From: Methylobacterium planeticum
Lineage (GTDB): Bacteria > Pseudomonadota > Alphaproteobacteria > Rhizobiales > Beijerinckiaceae
DNA length: 64,000 bases
NCBI RefSeq assembly: GCF_008806345.1
Contig: NZ_VZZJ01000003.1
Coordinates: 248,001-312,000, forward strand
Reading direction: 5' to 3'
In this document: piece by piece, positions 57,927-64,000 of the stretch
How positions within the stretch are numbered: position 1 is the stretch's first letter
How the letters are laid out: each line of letters begins with the position of its first letter
Made by a program: the position numbers and the translations under genes
The notes under the pieces: model-generated
Database searches by the model: none
What the model saw: the letters and a program-made list of their open reading frames with translations, nothing else
Told to the model about the DNA's origin: nothing

Positions 57927-58693
57927 GCGGCAGCGTCGCGATCATCGGCCTCGGCCCCGGCGACCCGCGCCTCCTCACCGGCGCCGCCCAGGCCGCCCTC
58001 GACGCCGCCGAGGACCTGATCGGGTATCATCCCTACGTCGCCCGCGTGCCCGAGCGCGCCGGCCTGCGGCGGCATGCCAGCGACAACCGCGTCGAGGTCG
58101 ACCGCGCCCGCCACGCCCTCGCGCTCGCCGCCGCCGGCCGGCGCGTCGCGGTGGTCTCGGGCGGGGATCCGGGCGTCTTCGCCATGGCGGCGGCGGTGTT
58201 CGAGGCCGTCGAGGCCGGCGACCCGGCCTGGCGCCGGCTCCCCATCACGGTCGAGCCCGGCATCACCGCGATGCTGGCCGCCGCCGCCCGGCTCGGGGCG
58301 CCCCTCGGGGGGGATTTCTGCGCGCTCTCCCTCTCGGACAACCTGAAGCCCTGGGACGTGATCACGGCCCGGCTGGAGGCGGTGCTGCGCGCCGATCTCG
58401 TGGTGGCGCTCTACAACCCGATCTCCGCGGCCCGCCCCTGGCAGCTCGGCGCCGCCCTCGGCCTCGCCGCCGAGATCCGGGCGCCCGGAACGCCCGTCAT
58501 GCTCGCCCGCGCCGTCACCCGCCCCGACGAGGCGATCCGGGTCCTCACCCTGGCGGAGGCCCGCGACGCCCCCGCCGACATGGCCACGCTGGTGATCATC
58601 GGCGCCTCGGCCACCCGCCTGATCCCGCGCGGGCCCGGGGCGCGGCCCTACGTCTACACCCCCCGCAGCGTGCCCCCCGCGGAGCCGGCCTGA
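57923..58693 (+). CDS. cobJ: Precorrin-3B C17-methyltransferase CobJ
   Basis: 256-aa methylase, GTG start inside the cobI stop (GTGA). VAIIGLGPGDPRLLT for SAM binding, DLIGYHPYVARVP, VVSGGDPGVFAMAAAVFEA, PGITAMLAAAARLGAPLGGDFCALSLSDNLKPW and VVALYNPISAARPWQL are signature CobJ segments. It methylates C-17 and drives ring contraction. It ends the first plus-strand run; cobK lies convergent 98 bp away across a palindromic repeat. Confidence 0.96.
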   Translation: MSGSVAIIGLGPGDPRLLTGAAQAALDAAEDLIGYHPYVARVPERAGLRRHASDNRVEVDRARHALALAAAGRRVAVVSGGDPGVFAMAAAVFEAVEAGDPAWRRLPITVEPGITAMLAAAARLGAPLGGDFCALSLSDNLKPWDVITARLEAVLRADLVVALYNPISAARPWQLGAALGLAAEIRAPGTPVMLARAVTRPDEAIRVLTLAEARDAPADMATLVIIGASATRLIPRGPGARPYVYTPRSVPPAEPA

Positions 58694-58732
58694 TGGTGCG
58701 GGTGTCGCGATCGGTGCGGGTGGGGCGACGCG

Positions 58733-58800
58733 CCCCCTCTCCCGTCCGGGAGAAGGTTGGGCTGAGGGAGGCGACCGCTCCGGCGCGCGCCTCAGCCGGA
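58733..58800. repeat. Palindromic repeat element between convergent cobJ and cobK
   Basis: CCCCCTCTCCCGTCCGGGAGAAGG followed by TTGGGCTGAGGG and GCTCCGGCGCGCGCCTCAGCC, the same block order as the element in cobN. It fills most of the gap between convergent genes and reaches into the last codons of cobK; the hairpin could end transcription from both sides (inference). Confidence 0.75.
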
Positions 58801-59544
58801 GCCGAGCACCGCCCCGGACCGGATCAGGGCCAGGGCCGATTCCGCATCCGGCACCGCCGGCACGGCGGGCTTGGGCGGACGCGCGATCATCACGACCGGG
58901 AGGGCGAGGCGGCGGGCGGCCAGGATCTTGCCGGCGGTGGCGGACCCGCCCGAGTTCTTGCTGACCAGGACCGCGATGGCGCGGCTTGCCAGGAACGCCG
59001 CCTCGGAGTCCGCGTCGAAGGGGCCGCGGGCCTCGATCGCGGTGAGGCGCGGCACCGGCAGCGCGGCCCCGAGGGGCTCGATCGTGCGCACCACGTAATC
59101 GTGCTGGGGCGCGGCCGCGAAGGCCGCGACCTCCTGCCGGCCGATCGTCAGGAAGACGCGGCGGGGCGCGGGCCCGAGCGCCGCGGCGGCCTCCGCCACG
59201 GTGGCGACCTCGGTCCAGGCATCCCCCGGCTGGCGGGTCCAGGCCGGGCGGCGCACCGCCAGGATCGGCACGCCGGCCCGCGCGGCGGCGAGCGCGGCGT
59301 TGCGGGACATCCGGGCCGCGAAGGGATGCGTCGCGTCGACCAGGAGGTCGATCCGGTTCGCGCCGAGATGGGCCGCGAGCCCGTCCGGGCCGCCGAACCC
59401 GCCGGTCCGCGTCGGCACGGGCTCGGGCTTCGGCGCGGCGGTGCGGCCGGCGAGCGAGAGGGTGACGTCGTGGCCGGGCGCGCCGGCGAGGCCCCGCGCC
59501 AGGGCGCTCGCCTCGCCGGTGCCCCCGAGGATGAGGATGCGCAT
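58792..59544 (-). CDS. cobK: Precorrin-6A reductase CobK
   Basis: 250 aa, NADPH-dependent reduction of precorrin-6A to 6[20 protein letters not shown] at the N-terminus, LLVDATHPFAARMSRNAALAA, VFLTIGRQEV and the C-terminal LVSKNSGGSATAGKILAARRLALPVVMIARP match the family. It is the only minus-strand gene in this run and its ATG overlaps the ATG of divergent cobL by two bases, so each gene's ribosome binding site is within the other's coding sequence (AAGG for cobK). Confidence 0.95.
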   Translation of the reverse strand: MRILILGGTGEASALARGLAGAPGHDVTLSLAGRTAAPKPEPVPTRTGGFGGPDGLAAHLGANRIDLLVDATHPFAARMSRNAALAAARAGVPILAVRRPAWTRQPGDAWTEVATVAEAAAALGPAPRRVFLTIGRQEVAAFAAAPQHDYVVRTIEPLGAALPVPRLTAIEARGPFDADSEAAFLASRAIAVLVSKNSGGSATAGKILAARRLALPVVMIARPPKPAVPAVPDAESALALIRSGAVLGSG

Positions 59545-60802
59545 GGCCGCCTTGTCCACGAGGGCTGAGCCCGTGTCGAGCGGGGTCGGGGCGGCCGGCG
59601 CGCCCTGGCTCGCCATCGTGGGCATCGGCGAGGATGGCCGGGCCGGGCTGTCGCCCGCGGCCGAGGCGGCCCTCGCGGGCGCCCGCCTGGTCTGGGGCGG
59701 GCGCCGCCACCTCGCCCTGGCCGGCCCCCTGGCGGCGGAGAGCCGCCCCTGGCCGAGCCCGATCACGGCGGCCTACCCGGAGATCCTGGCCCGGCGCGGG
59801 CAGCCGACCTGCATCCTCGCCACCGGCGACCCGTTCCATTACGGCATCGGCGCCGAGATCGCCCGCCTCGTGCCGGCCGCCGAGATCCGGGCCTATCCCC
59901 AGCCCTCGGCCTTCAGCCTCGCCTGCGCCCGCCTCGGCTGGCCGCTCGCCGAATGCGCCTGCCTGACCCTGCACGGCCGGGCCCTCGCCCGGATCGTGCC
60001 CCATCTCCAGCCCGGCGCCCGCCTCCTCGTCCTGTCCTGGGACGAGACCACCCCCGCCGCCGTCGCGGAGCTGATGCGCGCGCGGGGGTTCGGCGGCTCG
60101 CGTCTGACGGTGCTGGAGGCGATGGGCGGCCCGCGCGAGCGGGTCCGCGAGGCCGCCGCCGCCGGCTTCGACCTCGCGGGGATCGCCCCCCTCAACACCC
60201 TGGCGGTCGCCGTCGCGGCCGAGCCCGGGGCCCGCCCGGTGCCCCTCGCTCCCGGCCTCGACGACGCCTGGTTCGAGAATGACGGGCAGCTCACCAAGGC
60301 CGAGATCCGGGCCGTGACCCTGGCGGCCCTGGCGCCGCGCCTCGGCCAGCGCCTGTGGGATATCGGTGGGGGCGCGGGCTCGGTCTCGATCGAGTGGATG
60401 CTGCGCCACCCCGCCCAGCGCGCGGTCGCGATCGAGGCCCGGCCGGAGCGGGCCGCACGCATCCGGCGCAACGCCGAATCGCTCGGGGTGCCGGACCTCG
60501 CGGTGGTGGAGGGCGAGGCGCCGGCGGCCCTCGCCGGCCTGCCGGCGCCGGACGCGATCTTCGTCGGCGGCGGCGTCGGCGCCCCCGGCCTCCTGCCCGC
60601 CGCCATCGCGGCGCTGCCCGCGGGCGGGCGGCTCGTCGCCAACGCCGTGACGCTGGAGGCCGAGGCGGTGCTGCTCGCGGCCTTCGCGGAGCGGGGCGGC
60701 ACCCTGCGGCGGCTCTCGGTGGCCCGGGCCGATCCGGTCGGCGGGCTGCACGGCTGGCGCGCCGCCATGCCCGTCACCCAATGGGCCTGGACCAAGCCGT
60801 GA
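59543..60802 (+). CDS. cobL: Precorrin-6Y C5,15-methyltransferase (decarboxylating) CobL
   Basis: 419 aa with two enzymes fused, as usual for CobL. Residues ~20-220 are the CobE/CbiE-like C5 methylase ([36 protein letters not shown]). Residues ~235-419 are the CbiT-like C15 methyltransferase and decarboxylase ([32 protein letters not shown]). The start ATG at 59543 is preceded by GAGG and overlaps the cobK start on the other strand; the stop overlaps the cobE GTG. Confidence 0.95.
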   Translation: MAALSTRAEPVSSGVGAAGAPWLAIVGIGEDGRAGLSPAAEAALAGARLVWGGRRHLALAGPLAAESRPWPSPITAAYPEILARRGQPTCILATGDPFHYGIGAEIARLVPAAEIRAYPQPSAFSLACARLGWPLAECACLTLHGRALARIVPHLQPGARLLVLSWDETTPAAVAELMRARGFGGSRLTVLEAMGGPRERVREAAAAGFDLAGIAPLNTLAVAVAAEPGARPVPLAPGLDDAWFENDGQLTKAEIRAVTLAALAPRLGQRLWDIGGGAGSVSIEWMLRHPAQRAVAIEARPERAARIRRNAESLGVPDLAVVEGEAPAALAGLPAPDAIFVGGGVGAPGLLPAAIAALPAGGRLVANAVTLEAEAVLLAAFAERGGTLRRLSVARADPVGGLHGWRAAMPVTQWAWTKP

Positions 60803-61218
60803 GCGTCGTCGCGGGAATCGGCTTCCGTCGCGGCACGCCGGCCGCCGAGATCGTCGCGCTCCTGCGCCGCGCGCTGCGCGAGGCCGCCTCCGACGACCTC
60901 GGGGCGCTGGCCACCGCCGCCGACCGGGCCGACGCGCCCGCCTGCCGCGAGGCGGCGCGGGCCTTCGGGCTCGTGCCCCTCGGCGTGGCGCCGGCAGCGC
61001 TCGCGGCGGTCGACGCACGGGTGCCGACGCGCTCGCCCCGGATCGAGCGCCTGCGCGGCATCGGGTCCCTGGCGGAGGCCGCGGCCCTCGCGGCGGCCGG
61101 CGACGGCGCCCGCCTCATCCTGCCCCGCATCGCCAGCCCGGGGGCCACCTGCGCGCTGGCGCGACCCGGGCGGGACCCCGAGCCGCGGGACCCCGAGCCG
61201 GCGGAGCCGCACGCATGA
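60799..61218 (+). CDS. cobE: CobE/CbiG C-terminal domain protein
   Basis: 139 aa, GTG start overlapping cobL (GTGA). The fold of CbiG's C-terminal domain is indicated by [23 protein letters not shown] and [39 protein letters not shown]. CobE is part of the aerobic pathway but its exact step is unsettled; it may assist precorrin binding. The last residues form a DPEP repeat. Its stop overlaps the cobM start. Confidence 0.88.
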   Translation: MSVVAGIGFRRGTPAAEIVALLRRALREAASDDLGALATAADRADAPACREAARAFGLVPLGVAPAALAAVDARVPTRSPRIERLRGIGSLAEAAALAAAGDGARLILPRIASPGATCALARPGRDPEPRDPEPAEPHA

Positions 61219-61997
61219 CCGTCCACTTCATCGGCGCCGGCCCGGGCGCGGCCGACCTCATCACGGTGCGCGGCCGCGACCGCATCGCGGCCTGCCCGGT
61301 CTGCCTCTATGCCGGCTCCCTGGTGGCGCCCGAGATCCTGGGCTGGTGCCCGCCGGGGGCCCGCATCGTCGACACCGCCCCCCTGGACCTCGACGCGATC
61401 ATGGCCGAGTGCGCCGCCGCCGAGGCCCGCGGCGAGGACGTGGCCCGGCTGCACTCGGGCGACCTCTCGATCTGGAGCGCCCTCGCCGAGCAGACCCGCC
61501 GCCTCGAGGCGCTGGGCATCCCCTACACGGTGACGCCGGGGGTGCCCGCCTTCGCGGCCGCGGCGGCGCGGCTCGGGCGCGAGCTGACGGTGCCGGGCCT
61601 CGCCCAGTCCGTCGTCCTGACCCGCACCTCGGGCCGGGCCAGCGCCATGCCGGAGCGCGAGACGCTCGCGGCCTTCGCGGCGACCGGCGCGACCCTGGCG
61701 CTCCACCTCTCGATCCACGTCACCGGGACGATCGTGGCCGAGCTGACGCCCTTCTACGGGCCGGATTGCCCGGTCGCGGTGGTGTTCCGCGCGACCTGGC
61801 CGGACGAGCGCGTGATCACCGGCACCCTCGCGGACATCGCTTCGGCCGTCGCCGCGGCGGGGCTGGAGCGCACCGCCCTGATCCTGGTCGGGCCGGCGCT
61901 GGCGCCCGGGGCGTTCCGGGAGAGCGCGCTCTACTCCGTCGATTACGACCGCCGCTTCCGGCCGACGGGCGCCGCCCTGGGCCGGTCCGAACCATGA
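61215..61997 (+). CDS. cobM: Precorrin-4 C11-methyltransferase CobM
   Basis: 260 aa. [35 protein letters not shown] is the classic CobM start; [51 protein letters not shown] and [18 protein letters not shown] text follow. It methylates C-11 of precorrin-4. ATGA overlaps join it to cobE before and cobB after. Confidence 0.96.
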   Translation: MTVHFIGAGPGAADLITVRGRDRIAACPVCLYAGSLVAPEILGWCPPGARIVDTAPLDLDAIMAECAAAEARGEDVARLHSGDLSIWSALAEQTRRLEALGIPYTVTPGVPAFAAAAARLGRELTVPGLAQSVVLTRTSGRASAMPERETLAAFAATGATLALHLSIHVTGTIVAELTPFYGPDCPVAVVFRATWPDERVITGTLADIASAVAAAGLERTALILVGPALAPGAFRESALYSVDYDRRFRPTGAALGRSEP

Positions 61998-63391
61998 ACC
62001 CGCCCGGCCTCCTGATCGCCGCGCCCCGGTCGAGCTCGGGCAAGACCACCGTCACCCTCGCGCTGATGCGGGCGCTGAGCCGGCGCGGGCTGGCGGTGCG
62101 CGGCGCGAAATGCGGCCCGGACTACATCGACCCGGCCTTCCATCAGGCCGCCACCGGGCATCCGAGCTTCAACCTCGACAGCTTCGCCATGCCGGACGCC
62201 CTCCTCGACGCGGTGGCGGCGCTCGCCACGGACCGGGCCGACCTCGTCGTCGCCGAGGGCTCGATGGGCCTGTTCGACGGGATCGTGGCCGGCGAGGGCC
62301 GCACCGGCGCCAATGCCGACATCGCGGCGCGCTACGGCTGGCCGGTGCTCCTCGTCCTCGACGTCTCGGGGGCGGCGCAATCGGCCGCCGCCGTGGCGCT
62401 CGGCTGCGCCCGCTACGATCCCCGCGTGCAGATCGCGGGCGTCGTGCTCAACAAGGTCGCGAGCGCGCGCCACCGCCGCCTCGTCGAGGCGGGGCTCGCG
62501 AGAATCGGCCTGCCGGTCCTCGGCGCGCTGATGCGGGATGCGAGCCTCGTCCTGCCGGAGCGCCATCTCGGCCTCGTCCAGGCGCGGGAGACCGCGGACC
62601 TCGACGCGCGCCTCGACCGGCTCGCCGACCTCGCGGAGGCCGGGCTCGACCTCGACGCGGTCCTGGCCTGCGCGGGCGGCGCCGGTCCCGCGCCCGGCGC
62701 GGGCGCCCTGCCCCGGCCGCCGGGCCAGCGCGTCGCGGTGGCCTCCGACGAGGCCTTCTCGTTCCTCTACCCGCACATGGCGGCGGGCTGGCGCGCGGCC
62801 GGCGCCGAGATCGTGCCGTTCTCACCCCTCGCCGACGCGCCGCCGCCGCCCGATTGCGACGCCTGCTGGCTGCCCGGCGGATACCCGGAGCTGCATGCGG
62901 GGCGGCTCGCCGCGGCGACGCGCTTCCTCGCCGGCCTGCGCGGCTTCGCCCGGGCGAAGCCCGTCCACGGGGAGTGCGGCGGCTACATGGTGCTGGGCGA
63001 GGGGCTGGAGGACGCGGCCGGGGTCACCCACGCCATGGCGGGCCTGCTGCCGGTGGCGACCTCCTACCGGAGCCGCAGGCTCCACCTCGGCTACCGGGTC
63101 GCCACGCTCCTGGCGGACGGCGTGCTCGGGGGCGCGGGGAGCCGCTGCGTCGGCCACGAGTTCCACTACGCGAGCGAGCTGACCGCGCCGCCCGTCGCCG
63201 GGAACGCGCTGGCGCGGGTCACCGATGCGGAGGGCGTCCCGCAGGGGCTCGCCGGCCACCGCAGCGGCCACGTCACCGGAAGCTTCTTCCACCTGATCGC
63301 GGGGGATCAAGCCGGTGGCCCACGGGGCGGGCCCCGGATTCCCGAATTTCCCGGATCCGCAGGCCCCGAAACCGGGCTCAGGCCTCGGTGA
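61994..63391 (+). CDS. cobB: Cobyrinate (hydrogenobyrinate) a,c-diamide synthase CobB
   Basis: 465 aa. N-terminal P-loop domain ([52 protein letters not shown]) and C-terminal glutamine amidotransferase with [31 protein letters not shown] (nucleophile Cys) and [10 protein letters not shown]. In the aerobic route the substrate is hydrogenobyrinate, whose diamide is then metallated by CobN. The last ~25 residues ([16 protein letters not shown]...) are a poorly conserved extension that overlaps the convergent regulator gene by 14 bp. Confidence 0.95.
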   Translation: MNPPGLLIAAPRSSSGKTTVTLALMRALSRRGLAVRGAKCGPDYIDPAFHQAATGHPSFNLDSFAMPDALLDAVAALATDRADLVVAEGSMGLFDGIVAGEGRTGANADIAARYGWPVLLVLDVSGAAQSAAAVALGCARYDPRVQIAGVVLNKVASARHRRLVEAGLARIGLPVLGALMRDASLVLPERHLGLVQARETADLDARLDRLADLAEAGLDLDAVLACAGGAGPAPGAGALPRPPGQRVAVASDEAFSFLYPHMAAGWRAAGAEIVPFSPLADAPPPPDCDACWLPGGYPELHAGRLAAATRFLAGLRGFARAKPVHGECGGYMVLGEGLEDAAGVTHAMAGLLPVATSYRSRRLHLGYRVATLLADGVLGGAGSRCVGHEFHYASELTAPPVAGNALARVTDAEGVPQGLAGHRSGHVTGSFFHLIAGDQAGGPRGGPRIPEFPGSAGPETGLRPR

Positions 63392-63824
63392 CCTCGACGT
63401 TCGCGGGCGCGGGCGCGGGCGCGGGCGCGGCCTCGTCCGGGGCCGGGGGCTGGCCGAGCCGGGAGACGGTGCGCACGAGGGCGAGCACGTCGCGACGCAT
63501 CTGGTCGTCCCCGATCAGCGCGTAGGCGCGCAGGAGTTCGATGGCCCCGTGCGCGCTGAGGAAGCCGAACACGTCCCCCTGGCCCTGGGATCCGGCCTCG
63601 TTCTCCTCGAAGAAGGCGGAGACCGGCACCTCGAGCAGGCGGGCGATCTCGCGCAGGCGGCCGGCGCCGACGCGGTTCTGCCCTTTCTCGTACTTCTGCA
63701 CCTGTTGGAAGGTCACGCCGACCGCGGTGCCGAGCGCGGTCTGACTCATCCCGCGGGCCTTGCGCAGCGCGGTGATCCGGATGCCGACGAGGCGATCGAC
63801 GTCGGTGGTCTGCTTGGGCATCAT
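63378..63824 (-). CDS. XRE-family transcriptional regulator
   Basis: 148 aa. A helix-turn-helix of the Cro/cI type spans residues ~13-70 (RITALRKARGMSQTALGTAVGVTFQQVQKYEKGQNRVGAGRLREIARLLEVPVSAFFEEN). The C-terminal part includes a short helical segment (AIELLRAYALIGDDQMRRDVLALVRTVSRLG) and an Ala/Pro tail. This shape is common in Rhizobiales regulators of the SinR-like group. The target genes are unknown; it is convergent with cobB, so a link to cobalamin control is not implied by position. Confidence 0.9.
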   Translation of the reverse strand: MMPKQTTDVDRLVGIRITALRKARGMSQTALGTAVGVTFQQVQKYEKGQNRVGAGRLREIARLLEVPVSAFFEENEAGSQGQGDVFGFLSAHGAIELLRAYALIGDDQMRRDVLALVRTVSRLGQPPAPDEAAPAPAPAPANVEVTEA

Positions 63825-64000
63825 GGTTCAAACTGGTCCTTCTGCGAGTTCGCCCACTCCGCCGACGGACCATCGGCGGGACGAGCCTGCATTTCGAAGA
63901 TGCGATCCGAGACACGGACATGCGGCGGCAGTTGACCTACCATCTCGCTTCCGAAGGCATCAGGCCCTAACGCCCGCAGAAACCACGCTTTTCAATCACG
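63825..64000. other. Upstream region of the XRE regulator at the window edge
   Basis: The final 176 bp contain no frame with coding character. They should carry the promoter of the minus-strand regulator; nothing else could be recognised before the sequence ends. Confidence 0.4.

Overview
The window is very GC-rich (only short intergenic stretches are AT-rich) and reads as chromosomal DNA of an alphaproteobacterium, most likely Methylobacterium or a close relative. The clues are a formaldehyde-activating-enzyme homologue, a PleC/PdhS-type histidine kinase, an alphaproteobacterial LexA box (GTTC-N7-GTTC), an imuA-imuB-dnaE2 cassette, an oxygen-dependent (CobG-type) cobalamin pathway and dense operons with ATGA/GTGA overlaps. 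No rRNA, tRNA, insertion sequence, prophage or CRISPR array was seen.

Layout. 0-7.7 kb: a two-subunit molybdenum hydroxylase (IorAB-like), a membrane histidine kinase, a 19-bp tandem repeat, divergent cobT and cobS, then a DUF1289 protein and a membrane-anchored retropepsin-like protease. 7.7-15.5 kb: an autotransporter remnant, dusA, an orphan ureE with a very long His-rich tail, a small lipoprotein, a TerB/DnaJ protein with an amidase, a probable broken gene, a TerC/Alx transporter with a structured leader, a flavoprotein and a collagen-like secreted protein. 15.7-21.4 kb: the LexA-controlled mutasome imuA-imuB-dnaE2. 21.4-25.3 kb: secreted and hypothetical proteins, the Fae homologue and a soluble triple-PAS chemoreceptor. 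25.5-31.6 kb: a methionine-cycle operon on the minus strand, sahR-metF-metH, with a perfect palindromic operator over the sahR start. 31.6-41.3 kb: a ROK kinase, dctA, an L,D-transpeptidase, a degenerate CYTH protein, msrB, a YihY/BrkB protein and the malonate pair mcd-matB. 41.3-64 kb: an MFS transporter and then the main cobalamin region.

Cobalamin region. cobD and cbiB supply and attach the aminopropanol arm. cobQ, cobO and cobU lie on the minus strand. A cobalamin riboswitch on the plus strand precedes cbtB-cbtA-DUF1636-cobW-cobN-cobG-cobH-cobI-cobJ, and cobL-cobE-cobM-cobB follow on the same strand, with cobK alone on the opposite strand. With cobT and cobS at 5-7 kb this covers most of the aerobic route. 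Not seen are a cobA (uroporphyrinogen methylase), a cobF (precorrin-5 methylase) and the CobS/CobT cobaltochelatase partners of CobN. MetH, also here, is a consumer of the product.

The most unusual signals are: (1) a palindromic repeat family scattered through the cobalamin region, one copy of which sits inside cobN as a 120-bp in-frame insertion bounded by an exact 10-bp duplication, with a diverged copy inside cobG; (2) a ladder of four 14-nt repeats directly before cobQ in which each unit is a five-codon micro-ORF whose stop overlaps the next start, the last one feeding into cobQ; (3) a Fae homologue and a CYTH homologue that have both lost conserved active-site residues; and (4) alternative hairpins in the terC leader.
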